Assembly (NCBI GenBank): GCA_002897695.1
Contig: BDTG01000022.1
Coordinates: 1-28,259 of the forward strand
Source of the DNA: a bacterium BMS3Abin14
Lineage (GTDB): Bacteria > BMS3Abin14
Reading direction: 5' to 3'
Length of the DNA stretch: 28,259 bases
The notes under the pieces are model-generated. The model saw nothing but the letters and a program-made list of their open reading frames with translations, made no database searches and was not told the origin of the DNA. Within the stretch, counting starts at the first letter, position 1; the number at the start of each line of letters is the position of its first letter. Below, one piece after another: positions 18,260 to 26,996 of this stretch. The translations under genes were made by a program, and so were the position numbers.

Positions 18260-18484
18260 TCAACCTCCGCCAAGCAGGGGGAAAATGGCCAGGGTGTCTC
18301 CCTCACTCAGCTCTTGGTTCTCATCGACATGCCGGTGGTTGAGGAACAGGATGCCGACCTTCGCCGCAGGAATCTGCAATTGCTCGATGACAGCTCCGGC
18401 CCTGGTCGCAGGCGGGTAATCCCGCTCCTCAATCTTGAAACGACCGTTGCGAAAGGTGGCAAACAGCTTGATCGTAACGCGCAT
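18260..18484 (-). CDS. MoaD/ThiS-like beta-grasp sulfur-carrier protein
   Basis: 74 residues with the ubiquitin-like pattern VTIKLFATFRNGR at the start, ILFLNHRHVDENQELSEGDTLAIFPLLGGG at the end (given as segments 44-58 and 59-74) and a C-terminal Gly-Gly, which in MoaD and ThiS is adenylated and thiocarboxylated. In oxidoreductase clusters such proteins serve assembly of the pterin dithiolene of the tungsten or molybdenum cofactor. ATG at 18484 has GGAGGAG 5 bases upstream; TTG one codon earlier is too close to it. Last gene of the oxidoreductase operon, 27 bases after the 189-residue protein. It ends 11 bases from the convergent kinase gene with no terminator seen between. Confidence 0.9.
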   Translation of the reverse strand: MRVTIKLFATFRNGRFKIEERDYPPATRAGAVIEQLQIPAAKVGILFLNHRHVDENQELSEGDTLAIFPLLGGG

Positions 18485-18511
18485 CAAGACTCCTCCGCCT
18501 GGATTCGTCGA

Positions 18512-19081
18512 TTACTCACAAGTTGAAACGTCAAATAAAATCTGCAGTCGCAACTCCCCCGCCTGGCCCATACCTTCCTGTTGCAGTTTCTGTGGCGGCA
18601 GGGAGATGCCTTGCAATTCGGTCGCCTCCGTGGTCGGCAATATGATGCCACGAGCCAATAACAGATCGCCCAGATCATGCATCAACAGGTTGAACAGCTT
18701 GACCCGAATCCGCCCACAGGCGCCAGATGTCGGGCGCCGTTCGGGGCTGCGGGTGACAGCACCGCGCATGGTGGCATAAAAACCACCCCGTTGCATGGTC
18801 GCCCCCACTAGACCGGGTACCGCGGATGAAAGCGCCAGGGTGGCGTCGGGGCTGATAAAGGCGGCATCAAGATTGTCGACCACCTTGCTGTTCAGAAAAA
18901 TCGTTGTTATCCGCCGGTCAATGAATTCCTGCCCAATGCCGAGCTGATCGACCAGCAGTTGTTGCAGGCTGTTCCCCGTTTCAACCTCGATCCATACCCC
19001 GCGCCGCAACAGGGGAAAAAAGCGTGTCAGGGCTTCTGCCGGCATGGTCAGTTGCAGAGTCGGTGGTGAAACGTCCAGCAT
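18512..19081 (-). CDS. Oxidoreductase-associated 189-residue protein with MoaD-like segment
   Basis: No named family recognised. Residues about 30-95 look like a beta-grasp fold. ITTIFLNSKVVDN, then SPDATLALSSAVPGLVG, lines up with ILFLNHRHVDEN, then SEGDTLAIFPLLGGG, of the MoaD/ThiS-like protein encoded next to it. Here the terminal Gly-rich turn is internal and followed by about 95 more residues containing FYATMRGAVT and IRVKLFNLLMHDLGDLLLARGIILP. It lies 15 bases after the aldehyde oxidoreductase gene and 27 before the MoaD-like gene. It could be a degenerate sulfur carrier, a cofactor-insertion chaperone or a small subunit; this is inference. ATG at 19081 has AAGG about 12 bases upstream. 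Confidence 0.75.
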   Translation of the reverse strand: MLDVSPPTLQLTMPAEALTRFFPLLRRGVWIEVETGNSLQQLLVDQLGIGQEFIDRRITTIFLNSKVVDNLDAAFISPDATLALSSAVPGLVGATMQRGGFYATMRGAVTRSPERRPTSGACGRIRVKLFNLLMHDLGDLLLARGIILPTTEATELQGISLPPQKLQQEGMGQAGELRLQILFDVSTCE

Positions 19082-19096
19082 ATGTATATTCCAGCC

Positions 19097-20830
19097 TTAA
19101 TCCCAGTTGTAAACCTGGTCGAGTTCCTCGTCGGTAACATCGAAAGTTACGTTGTGCGGCGCAAGTGGCTCATCCTTGAAGAACTGCGGCAACCGATCAT
19201 GTTGGGCACTGAACCCGGCCCGACGGTTAAACTCGCGCTCCTGAGAAAGAACCCTTTTCCCCAGTGCAGTAATATCGTCACCGGTCATTTCCAGACCGTA
19301 GAAGGCATTAAGCATGTCGATCAATGCCTGGAAGGTCTCGGGCTGATCGAGGATGGCAAAGGCGATGAACAGGCACATGCCGGTCGAATCGATGGCCGCC
19401 GTGGCGATCTGCAGATTGCGGGACAGCTCCACCTGACCGGCCGGTTTGAGCGGATCGACATCGCCGCCGACCTTGAGGATATTGGTAGCCACCGCATACC
19501 CGGCGGTGTGGTCGGCGCCCTGAGTGGTGGTGGCATAGGTGACGCCGATCCCCTGTACCGCACGCGGATCATAGGCCGGCAGCGACTGCCCCTTGACAAC
19601 CGGGACCCGCTCGACGCCGAAAGCCTTGCCGGTTACCTCAGCGCCGCTGGCGAGAATCCGCCCCATCGGGGTGCCCTTGCCGACTTCGTCGCGCACAAGG
19701 CGGATTGCCTCCGCCCCATCGCCGAATTCGATCACCCCGGCTTCCATGGCGACGCCAATGGCAACGCCCATCTCAATGGTGTCTACACCGATATTGTCGT
19801 CGAGGTAGTCAAGTTGGGCAATGATGTCGATATCGCTGATTTCGCAGTTTCCACCGTGAGCCCAAACCGTCTCGTATTCGGGTTGCTTGGTCAGATAATT
19901 ACCGTCCTTGTCATTGAAGATTCCTGAACACTGGATAACGCAGCCGCGATGGCAGCCGTGGGTCGCCTTGCCGCCACGCTTGATCTCGAGTTCGGCCTCG
20001 GTCTCACCGCTGATGTCCGCCGCTCTATCGAACTGCCCGGTGCTGAAATTGCGAGTCGGGTAGCCTCCTGCTTCGTTGAGTATGTTGGTCAGCACGTTGG
20101 TGCCGTAGGCGGGCAGCCCTTCACCTGTCACTGGATGTTTGCGCAATCCCTCGACAAAGACGCGGTTGGCATCGCGGAATTTATCCTTTTCCCTGGGCGG
20201 GCGCATCTTCATCCCGGCATCATCAAGGATGATCGCCTTGACCCGTTTTGAGCCAAGCACCGCACCCGTGCCGCCGCGACCGCAATGGCGGGTGGGATGC
20301 AGTTCGGGATCGGTGCAGGCAATAGAGGCTGCGAGAAGCTTCCTCTCGCCCGCGCTGCCGATTGACATGTAGGCGGCTTTGTCGCCGTATGTTTCCCTGA
20401 GCTTTTCAATCAGTGGGTAATTGTCGAGCATTTTCAGGCTGTTGTCGACGCTGATCTGCACACCGTCCTTGTTGATGTAGATCTTGTAGAGATCATCCCC
20501 GGTCGGCTGTCCCTCGATGATGATGGCGGCATAGCCGAGTCGCGCCAGCACCTGAGCCGCCTGGCCGCCGGCGTTCGATTCCTTGATGGTTCCGGTCAGC
20601 GGGCTTTTGCATCCGACCGAAATCCGCCCGCTCATGGCGCCTGCGGTGCCGCTGAGCATTCCTGGTGCAATCACTATCTTGTTGCCTGCGGAAAGCGCAT
20701 GACAGAGCGGATCGACCTCGCCGGAGATGATGGCAGTGGTCATCGCCCGCCCCCCAAGGCCGGCCAGATCACCAAGCGGCTCGACCTTTTGACTCAAGTC
20801 ACGCATGTCGATTCTAAGAATCTTATCCAT
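19097..20830 (-). CDS. aor: Tungsten-type aldehyde:ferredoxin oxidoreductase family protein
   Basis: 577 residues, near the usual 600. The family oxidises aldehydes to acids, or reduces acids, with a tungsten bis-pterin and one [4Fe-4S] cluster, using ferredoxin. Seen are the N-terminal GGRAMTT and GTAGAMSGRISVGCKSPLTG region, RHCGRGGTGAVLGSKRVKAI (181-200), Cys293/297/301 in GCHRGCVIQC with Cys486 in DSTGMC as cluster ligands, and the pterin-contact motifs DDNIGVD (344-350) and DSTGMC (481-486). Cysteine spacing Cx3Cx3C differs from the Cx2Cx3C of the archaeal prototype. ATG at 20830, 7 bases behind GAGGAG, is chosen over an in-frame start 90 bases upstream without such a site. First gene of an operon with the 189-residue and MoaD-like genes. 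Confidence 0.94.
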   Translation of the reverse strand: MDKILRIDMRDLSQKVEPLGDLAGLGGRAMTTAIISGEVDPLCHALSAGNKIVIAPGMLSGTAGAMSGRISVGCKSPLTGTIKESNAGGQAAQVLARLGYAAIIIEGQPTGDDLYKIYINKDGVQISVDNSLKMLDNYPLIEKLRETYGDKAAYMSIGSAGERKLLAASIACTDPELHPTRHCGRGGTGAVLGSKRVKAIILDDAGMKMRPPREKDKFRDANRVFVEGLRKHPVTGEGLPAYGTNVLTNILNEAGGYPTRNFSTGQFDRAADISGETEAELEIKRGGKATHGCHRGCVIQCSGIFNDKDGNYLTKQPEYETVWAHGGNCEISDIDIIAQLDYLDDNIGVDTIEMGVAIGVAMEAGVIEFGDGAEAIRLVRDEVGKGTPMGRILASGAEVTGKAFGVERVPVVKGQSLPAYDPRAVQGIGVTYATTTQGADHTAGYAVATNILKVGGDVDPLKPAGQVELSRNLQIATAAIDSTGMCLFIAFAILDQPETFQALIDMLNAFYGLEMTGDDITALGKRVLSQEREFNRRAGFSAQHDRLPQFFKDEPLAPHNVTFDVTDEELDQVYNWD

Positions 20831-20979
20831 CACTGTTCTCCTCTCGCACGGGTTGACCACAGACGCCCCTTTCCATCCGGGAGGCCCGGCCGTTTCCCGC
20901 CGGACCCATTGGCCAGCCACCGTGAGATCAAGTCCGACAGGCGGTCAGGCTCGGGAACTACCTGAGATCTTACACAATG

Positions 20980-21008
20980 ATAATATCTTCTCTTCAGAGA
21001 GGCTTCAA
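20980..21008 (-). promoter_or_regulatory. Probable promoter of the aldehyde oxidoreductase operon
   Basis: On the minus strand, -35 TTGAAG (21003-21008), 17 bases and -10 TATTAT (20980-20985). The spacer contains the inverted repeat TCTCT/AGAGA (20989-21000), a possible operator. The leader would be about 145 bases. It faces away from the radical SAM gene. Confidence 0.5.
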
Positions 21009-21046
21009 CCATTTTTTGGAATATCCATCGGATCTTCTGTGAGTCC

Positions 21047-21076
21047 TTTACCTTCCCCATATCCTCCCGGTATACT
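21047..21076 (+). promoter_or_regulatory. Possible promoter of the radical SAM gene
   Basis: -10 TATACT (21071-21076) with a mediocre -35 TTTACC (21047-21052) at 18 bases. A start near 21083 leaves a short leader carrying GGGAGG at 21091-21096, 4 bases before the ATG. Weak -35, so low confidence. Confidence 0.35.
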
Positions 21077-21100
21077 GGAAAGCAAAGAAAGGGAGGCTTC

Positions 21101-22426
21101 ATGCAACCGACATTGACCACCTTGCCGACAGAACCGCAAAATCCGGGATTACGTGACCGGCCGACCAAACTGTTTGTCGAGACCACCTCCCGCTGTAATT
21201 TCAGCTGCGCCATGTGTGTCAAACAGAGCCCCGGAATATTAGCCGCTGAGGGGGATATTTCCGCCGCAACCTTCGCCGCTCTACTGCCGGCCATGGGGTC
21301 ACTTGAAGCGCTGGTCCTCAACGGCCTCGGTGAACCACTGCTTCACCCACAGCTCGAAAACTTCATCAGTCAGGCCCGGAGGCAGATGCCGCCAACCGGC
21401 TGGATCGGTTTTCAAAGTAACGGCCTGCTCCTGGATGCGCCGCGTGCTCGTGCCCTGGCTGCAGCGGGTCTTGACCGAGTCTGCCTGTCCGTTGATGCCA
21501 GCTCACCGGAGACCTTTCGCTCCCTGCGCGAGGGAGGCGAACTGCAGGCGCTGGAGGCGGCCTTTTCCGCCCTGCGCCAGGCAAAATTGAAACGACCAGG
21601 GCTGCAATTCGGCATCGAGTTTGTCGTCATGCGGCAGAATCTCGATCAGCTTTGCGACACCCTGCGTTGGGCGGCCAGGGAGGGAGCGCGTTTTGCCCTG
21701 GTCAGTCACCTGCTTCCCTATGCCGAAAACAGCCGCAGCGACGTCGCATATCCCGACTCCACCGAAGTGGCCCTGCAGTTTTTTGACCGCTGGAGGCAGA
21801 AGGGTCAGGATACAGGGATCGACCTTGGCCGCTACTACCATCTCGCCTGGAAATACTCCCGTACCGAAGAGGAGGAACAGGTTATCAATCTGGTTGCGGC
21901 CATGAGGCGTGAGGCGGAGCAGTTGGGGATCTTTTTCAACCTGAAAAAGCTGCTGCTGATTGACCGCGCCTGGCTCGATCGGGTTGAGACGACCTTTGCC
22001 GAGGCCGAACAGGTTGCCGCCGATCTTGGCCTCGATCTGCGACTGCCTGGAGTAATTCCCAAAGCGCAGCGGCGCTGCGATTTCGTCGAAGACGGCAGCG
22101 CCTTCATAAACTGGGACGGACAGGTACATCCCTGCTATTTCCTCTGGCATAGCTGCAGTTGCCACGCCAGCGGCTGGGAGCAGCAGGTTCAGGCCCGCAG
22201 TTTCGGTCTGGTCGGCGAGCAGACTCTGCTGCAGATCTGGAACAGCCCCGAATTCAGCGCCTTCCGTCGTAGCGTCCTCAGCTACGACTATCCCTTCTGT
22301 TACGCCTGCACCCTGGCTCCATGCGACTACATCCAGACCGAACAGTTTGAGCAGGATTGCCACGTAAATGGAGAACCCTGCGGAAGCTGTCTGTGGTGCA
22401 TGGGCCTGTTTCAGTGCCTGCGTTGA
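21101..22426 (+). CDS. Radical SAM/SPASM protein, probable maturase of the adjacent tungsten oxidoreductase
   Basis: 441 residues. The radical SAM cluster motif is ETTSRCNFSCAMC (Cys32, 36, 39), followed by ALVLNGLGEPLLHP (the GGE-type SAM-binding strand) and LDRVCLSVDA. The last 110 residues hold 12 cysteines, including VHPCYFLWHSCSCH, YPFCYACTLAPC and CGSCLWCMGLFQC, a SPASM-type region for auxiliary Fe-S clusters. SPASM enzymes mostly modify peptides or proteins, and a family described as tungsten-oxidoreductase radical SAM maturase is known next to such oxidoreductases. The divergent position 270 bases from the aldehyde oxidoreductase fits that. ATG at 21101 has GGGAGG 4 bases upstream. 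The substrate is not identifiable from sequence. Confidence 0.85.
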   Translation: MQPTLTTLPTEPQNPGLRDRPTKLFVETTSRCNFSCAMCVKQSPGILAAEGDISAATFAALLPAMGSLEALVLNGLGEPLLHPQLENFISQARRQMPPTGWIGFQSNGLLLDAPRARALAAAGLDRVCLSVDASSPETFRSLREGGELQALEAAFSALRQAKLKRPGLQFGIEFVVMRQNLDQLCDTLRWAAREGARFALVSHLLPYAENSRSDVAYPDSTEVALQFFDRWRQKGQDTGIDLGRYYHLAWKYSRTEEEEQVINLVAAMRREAEQLGIFFNLKKLLLIDRAWLDRVETTFAEAEQVAADLGLDLRLPGVIPKAQRRCDFVEDGSAFINWDGQVHPCYFLWHSCSCHASGWEQQVQARSFGLVGEQTLLQIWNSPEFSAFRRSVLSYDYPFCYACTLAPCDYIQTEQFEQDCHVNGEPCGSCLWCMGLFQCLR

Positions 22427-22525
22427 CGGGTAGGTATCGGCATCCGGCAGAAATATCTTGTCTGTCCTGAAAAACCAGTCTATTGATATTGCCTTTCATC
22501 AGACAGGCGTGAGGGGATATTCTAC

Positions 22526-23437
22526 ATGAAAAAAGAGGCCGCCAGGTCCGACATCCTGCTGATTTTGACCGCAGCGATCTGGGGATTCGCATTCGTGGCC
22601 CAGCGCGTCGGAATGGATTACGTGGGACCGTTCACCTTTAACGGCGTCCGCTTCGCCCTGGGAAGCGTTTCCCTCCTCCCGCTTATCTTTTTCTGGAGAG
22701 TGCGGAAAAACGGGGCATCTCCCGAAGAGCAATCCCCCTCGAAAAGAGGGGCCCTCTGGTACGGGGCGCCGGCCGGCCTGGTCCTCTTCGCCGGGGCATC
22801 CCTCCAGCAGATGGGACTTGTCTACACCACAGCGGGAAAGGCCGGTTTCATCACCGGGCTTTACGTGATCATTGTGCCCATCATCGGCTACAGGTGGGGC
22901 CAGAGGACATCTTCCGGGACATGGCTTGGCGCCGTCCTGGCGTTGACAGGCCTTTACCTGCTAAGCGTCACGGGCGCCTTCACCATGTCGAGGGGCGACC
23001 TTCTGGTCCTCGGTAGCGCCTTCTTCTGGGCCGGGCACGTCCTTATCATCGGCTGGATGTCGCCCAGGATGGATGCCCTCGTCCTGGCTTCAGTCCAGTA
23101 CGCCGTCTGCGCCCTGCTAAGCATTTTCGTCGCCTTCGCCCTGGAAACAGTTGCGGTTGCCGGCATCCTCCAGGCGGCCGTTCCCATTCTCTACGGGGGG
23201 CTGGCCTCAGTGGGGATCGCCTACACCCTCCAGGTCGTCGCCCAGCGCCACGCCCCGCCGGCCCACGCATCTATTATCCTTACCCTTGAGGGGGCCTTCG
23301 CGGCCATCGGAGGATGGATACTCCTTGGCGAGACCCTTTCCTTCCGCGCCCTCGCCGGTTGCGTTATCATCCTCTCGGGGATGCTCGTCTCCCAACTTTC
23401 CGACCACCTTTTCCCTTATCCGGATTCAGCGTCATAA
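22526..23437 (+). CDS. EamA (DMT-superfamily) transporter
   Basis: 303 residues with about ten membrane segments in two homologous halves. TAAIWGFAFVAQRVGMDYVGPFTFNGVRF opens the first half (written here as segments 15-30 and 31-43), and SAFFWAGHVLIIGW opens the second. The end LEGAFAAIGGWILLGE is the typical final EamA block. The family exports or imports small metabolites, often amino acids; substrate unknown. ATG at 22526 has GAGGGG about 9 bases upstream. It stands alone, 99 bases after the radical SAM gene and 209 before the next kinase. Those 209 bases show no gene or clear signal. Confidence 0.92.
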   Translation: MKKEAARSDILLILTAAIWGFAFVAQRVGMDYVGPFTFNGVRFALGSVSLLPLIFFWRVRKNGASPEEQSPSKRGALWYGAPAGLVLFAGASLQQMGLVYTTAGKAGFITGLYVIIVPIIGYRWGQRTSSGTWLGAVLALTGLYLLSVTGAFTMSRGDLLVLGSAFFWAGHVLIIGWMSPRMDALVLASVQYAVCALLSIFVAFALETVAVAGILQAAVPILYGGLASVGIAYTLQVVAQRHAPPAHASIILTLEGAFAAIGGWILLGETLSFRALAGCVIILSGMLVSQLSDHLFPYPDSAS

Positions 23438-23646
23438 CGCTCGCAGGCCCACTACCGGCCTTTCCAACATCCGCACTCCGGGCTGTTCTTTCCCCTCGAT
23501 CGCGACTATACTTATGGCCATGGGGTTTTCCGTGCCCACAGAATGACCAGACAATGGTATCGATTTGGGGCCTGTCGCCGGAATAGCCCATGAGTTGGGG
23601 GTGGTGCTGTTTCGGGGCAGGGATCGAGTATTGGGGAAGTTTTGCC

Positions 23647-26163
23647 ATGGATAAAAAGATCGAGAAGCATCCTGCCGGTGAGCCTGGAAGCCGTCCCGGA
23701 TTTTCGGATGTGGATCTGGAAAGCCCCGAAAAAAAATTCCTGATGCTCGCGAAGTTCTCACCGATAGGCCTTTTTCTGGATGATCCCCAGGGACATTGCA
23801 TCTACATCAATCCAAGAGGCTCCGAAATATTAGGGCTGTCGCCGGAAGAGGCCCTCTCTCTTGACTGGGCTCCGTTCATTCACCCCGATGACCGCGAGCG
23901 GGTGGTAACGGAGTGGAACAGGGCCGTGGAGAATCGCGGTGTGTTTCACCAGGAATACCGATGGGTCCACCCCGACGGTACAGTTGTCCATACACACGAA
24001 CTCTTTTATCCGGTCATCGGGGCCGCCGGGGACGTTGAAGTTTTCGTTGGGACCCTCATGGACATTACCAGACGCAAGGCCACTGAAGAGCGGGCTGAAA
24101 GGCTTCAAAGGCTCTACCGTGCGACAACCCGGATCAACCATGCCGTTGTCCAACTCCGGGACCCCCTGAAGCTTTTCCGGGAGATGTGTCGCCTTGCTGT
24201 TGAGGAGGGCGGTTTTCAGATGGTCTGGGTCGGAATGCCAGACGAGAAAAAGGAGTTCGTCAAGATCGTCGCCTCCTCGGACACCACAACTGAACACCTT
24301 GAACAGGTCAATATCGCCCTCGACGAAGGGCCCCGGGGACAAGGTCCCACCGGGACGGCCCTGAGGGAAGGGCGCCCTGTGATCTGCAACCGGATCGCAT
24401 CCGATCCTAAAATGGCACCCTGGAGGGGTAATGCCTTGCGGCATGGCTTCGGCTCCTCGGCGGCATTCCCCCTGGAGGCACAGGACAAGATTCGATGGAT
24501 TGTCAACTTTTATGCCGATGAGCCGGACTTTTTCAACGATGAGGAGGTTGAACTGCTGGTTGACGTTGTTGGAAACATCTCCCTTGCCCTTGAACGTGCC
24601 GGAAGGGATGTGGAGATCGAGACACTCAACGAATGCCTCCTCCGGGCACAGCGATTTGCCGGGCTTGGGTTTATTGACTGGGATCTGAAAACTGACGAGG
24701 CTGTTCTTTCGGACGAGATCTACCACATCTTCGGGATCGAGAAGGGTACGATGAGGGCCACTCAGAAACTGGTTGCAAACGCCGTTCACCCGGACGATCA
24801 AAAACGCGTTCGGGAGGGACTCGGAAAAACGGTCAGGGGTGAAAGTGAATACGACGAAGAACACCGAATTGTGCGGCCCGACGGCAGCGAGCGCTGGGTC
24901 AGGGCACAGGCCGTACCGGTTGTCCGGGACGAAAACGGAAAACCGGAGACCCTTTTCGGCACAGTTCTCGACATAACCGAAAGGAAGGAGACCGAGGCCA
25001 GAAATGTTGTCGTTGAGGAGCAGCTGCTCCAGGCCCAGAAGATGGAATCGGTGGGCCGTCTCGCCGGAGGGGTGGCTCACGATTTTAACAACATGCTGAC
25101 TGTGATCACCGGCCTCACGGAAATGGCCCTCTCCAAACTGGATCATTCCCACCCCCTTTTCAGGACTCTTACCCAGGTTTGTGAGGCGGCCAGTCGATCT
25201 GCGGATCTTACCAGGCAGCTGCTGGCATTTTCCAGACAACAGGTCATATCCCCCCGTTCCCTCGACCTGAATCTGAAAATCGGGGACACTGTCGGGTTTC
25301 TCCGGAAACTTGTCGGTGAGAACATAGGTTTTACCCATATTCCAGGCGACAGCCTCTGGACGGTCAACCTCGACCCGGTCCAGTTTGACCAGATATTGAC
25401 AAATCTGGCCATCAACAGCCGGGATGCCATCCAGGATACTGGAGAGATCATAATTGAAACGAGCAACATTTCTCTTGACGAATCCTATTCCGACAGCAGG
25501 CCTGATTTCTCCCCCGGAGACTACGTGATGATGGCCTTCACTGACAACGGATTCGGCATGACCAAGGAGGTCATGGGGAAAATATTCGAGCCCTTCTTTA
25601 CCACGAAGGAACGCGGATCCGGTACCGGCCTGGGCTTGGCAACCGTTTACGGGATCGTCAGGCAGAACGACGGATTCATCAATGTCTACTCCGAGGTGGG
25701 CAAGGGAACAACGTTCAGGATCTACTTCCCCAGGTTTGAGTCGGCTCCCGAGGCCATCGGGGAGACTGTCGAGCCGGAATTAATAACCGGGAATGAAACC
25801 ATCCTGGTCGTCGAGGACGAAGAACTGATACTTGAATTCATAAAGGAAGCCCTGGGAACGTACGGGTACCACATCCTGGGCGCCGGTAGCCCCGAAGACG
25901 CAATTGAACTTTGCGAAAAACAGGAGACCGGAATAGACCTTCTTCTCACGGATGTCGTCATGCCCTCGATGAACGGGAAGGAACTTGCGGATAGGGTAAA
26001 AGCCTTTTTCCCCGGGATCGGGACAATCTTCATGTCAGGCTACACGGTCGACGTCGTGGCCCATCGGTCGATTCTGGAGAAGGGGGTTAACTTTGTTCAA
26101 AAGCCTTTTAATTTGGAAACTTTGGGAAGAACCATCCGGGAGGTCCTGGATTCACCGGCCTGA
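23647..26163 (+). CDS. PAS-GAF-PAS-HisKA-HATPase-REC hybrid sensor kinase
   Basis: 838 residues, soluble. PAS1 (about 30-145, [10 protein letters not shown] and YRWVHPDGT), GAF (about 165-315, [26 protein letters not shown]), PAS2 (about 335-450, [10 protein letters not shown] and DITERK), HisKA with [11 protein letters not shown] (His478), HATPase with [19 protein letters not shown] and [13 protein letters not shown], then a C-terminal receiver ([13 protein letters not shown], phospho-Asp in LLTD, KPFNLE). No cofactor-binding signature is obvious in the PAS or GAF domains, so the input is unknown. The ATG at 23647 with GGGGAAG is chosen; an in-frame ATG at 23590 has no ribosome site. It lies 219 bases ahead of the cytochrome operon on the same strand and is a plausible but unproven regulator of it. 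Confidence 0.94.
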   Translation: MDKKIEKHPAGEPGSRPGFSDVDLESPEKKFLMLAKFSPIGLFLDDPQGHCIYINPRGSEILGLSPEEALSLDWAPFIHPDDRERVVTEWNRAVENRGVFHQEYRWVHPDGTVVHTHELFYPVIGAAGDVEVFVGTLMDITRRKATEERAERLQRLYRATTRINHAVVQLRDPLKLFREMCRLAVEEGGFQMVWVGMPDEKKEFVKIVASSDTTTEHLEQVNIALDEGPRGQGPTGTALREGRPVICNRIASDPKMAPWRGNALRHGFGSSAAFPLEAQDKIRWIVNFYADEPDFFNDEEVELLVDVVGNISLALERAGRDVEIETLNECLLRAQRFAGLGFIDWDLKTDEAVLSDEIYHIFGIEKGTMRATQKLVANAVHPDDQKRVREGLGKTVRGESEYDEEHRIVRPDGSERWVRAQAVPVVRDENGKPETLFGTVLDITERKETEARNVVVEEQLLQAQKMESVGRLAGGVAHDFNNMLTVITGLTEMALSKLDHSHPLFRTLTQVCEAASRSADLTRQLLAFSRQQVISPRSLDLNLKIGDTVGFLRKLVGENIGFTHIPGDSLWTVNLDPVQFDQILTNLAINSRDAIQDTGEIIIETSNISLDESYSDSRPDFSPGDYVMMAFTDNGFGMTKEVMGKIFEPFFTTKERGSGTGLGLATVYGIVRQNDGFINVYSEVGKGTTFRIYFPRFESAPEAIGETVEPELITGNETILVVEDEELILEFIKEALGTYGYHILGAGSPEDAIELCEKQETGIDLLLTDVVMPSMNGKELADRVKAFFPGIGTIFMSGYTVDVVAHRSILEKGVNFVQKPFNLETLGRTIREVLDSPA

Positions 26164-26268
26164 AAAAACAGATCCTGTCGAAAAACATCTTCCTGTCGCG
26201 AAGTTAACCGGCACATCATCTTCCGTAAAATAGTGACCCCTACCAAATAGACGTTATTTTTGTGTGAT

Positions 26269-26285
26269 AATTCTCCGGGAGAATT
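26269..26285. promoter_or_regulatory. 17-bp perfect palindrome upstream of the cytochrome operon
   Basis: AATTCTCC and GGAGAATT pair perfectly around one G. It lies 98 bases before the P460 start, with a TGATAAT -10-like sequence overlapping its left edge but no convincing -35. It has no T-run, so an operator is likelier than a terminator for the kinase gene. Confidence 0.45.
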
Positions 26286-26340
26286 CATTGCAGACTGTAA
26301 GGCACGGGATGATACGACGGAGATTGTGGGGAATATGAAT

Positions 26341-26357
26341 CCCCCCCCGGGGGGGGG
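26341..26357. repeat. Homopolymer palindrome C8-G9 in the P460 leader
   Basis: Eight C directly followed by nine G, 26 bases before the start codon and just upstream of the AAGGAGG site. In RNA the arms could pair only with a few bases lost to a loop. Such tracts are prone to slippage and to sequencing error, so the exact length is uncertain. Confidence 0.6.
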
Positions 26358-26382
26358 ACCTGTGAACCCAAGGAGGTAAAAG

Positions 26383-26880
26383 ATGAAAAAGATCAGGAAC
26401 CTGTTGCTACTGCTGGCGATCGTATCGTTGGTCGGCCTTCCGCTTTTGGCTGCTGCCGGCAGCGCCGATCTGCCTGGTCCTGACGGCAAGGCGGTATGGA
26501 ACTATATCACGAAGGTAAAGCCTTACCATGGCTGGGCTCTCTGGCCCGACAAGGGCAAGTTCTACAAGGGACAGCATCCCCATGGAGCACTCCTGACCAC
26601 CTATGTTTCTCCCGGGGCGTTGAAGACTATCAAGGACAAATCCGGATCCTTCCCCGACGGTACTTTCATCGTAAAGGAGAACTACTCCCCCAAGAAGATG
26701 CTCGGAGCTGTAACGGTCATGTATCGCATCAATGGGTATAACGCTGATGCCGGCGACTGGTTCTGGGCCAAGTACGGCGGGAACGGAAAGATAATGGCGG
26801 AGGGAAAGGTGGCGGGGTGCACCAACTGTCATCAGGCCAAAATCATGAACGACTGGGTATTCACCGGACCCGTCAAGTAA
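26383..26880 (+). CDS. Exported cytochrome P460 family protein
   Basis: 165 residues. A signal peptide (MKKIRN, then a hydrophobic run ending in LLAAAGSA, about 1-27) directs it to the periplasm. The mature part matches cytochrome P460: WALWPDKGKFYKGQHPHGA, then FIVKENYSP and AVTVMYRINGYN, and at the C-terminus CTNCH (146-150) for covalent heme attachment. Known P460 proteins oxidise hydroxylamine or bind NO through a heme cross-linked to a lysine. Which lysine might do so here cannot be told by eye, so activity is open. ATG at 26383 has a strong AAGGAGG 7 bases upstream. First gene of an operon with a diheme cytochrome. Confidence 0.9.
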   Translation: MKKIRNLLLLLAIVSLVGLPLLAAAGSADLPGPDGKAVWNYITKVKPYHGWALWPDKGKFYKGQHPHGALLTTYVSPGALKTIKDKSGSFPDGTFIVKENYSPKKMLGAVTVMYRINGYNADAGDWFWAKYGGNGKIMAEGKVAGCTNCHQAKIMNDWVFTGPVK

Positions 26881-26906
26881 GGCCGGGCCTGCGGCTGTGA
26901 AGTAAC

Positions 26907-26939
26907 CGGCGACAGGAGCCTCCGGGACCCCCGTCGCCG
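26907..26939 (+). other. Intercistronic stem-loop between P460 and diheme cytochrome genes
   Basis: CGGCGAC (26907-26913) pairs with GTCGCCG (26933-26939), with an internal GGAG/CTCC helix. There is no T-run, so it is more likely an RNA-stability or differential-expression element than a terminator. It sits in the 116-base gap of the operon. Confidence 0.4.
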
Positions 26940-26996
26940 ACGTATTGCGCCGGGCTGACCGCCCGAAGAAGGCAAGAGTCAAGGAGCCGGAATTCG

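Noticed and set aside
19082-19927. 281-codon frame on plus
   Set aside because: Antisense to the aldehyde oxidoreductase, which carries all family motifs.
22460-22500. Possible promoter before the EamA gene (TTGTCT, 17 bases, TATTGA)
   Set aside because: Both hexamers match consensus poorly, so not reported as a feature.
23830-25338. 502-codon frame on minus
   Set aside because: Antisense to the PAS-GAF-PAS kinase; no ribosome site, and the sense frame shows every kinase motif.
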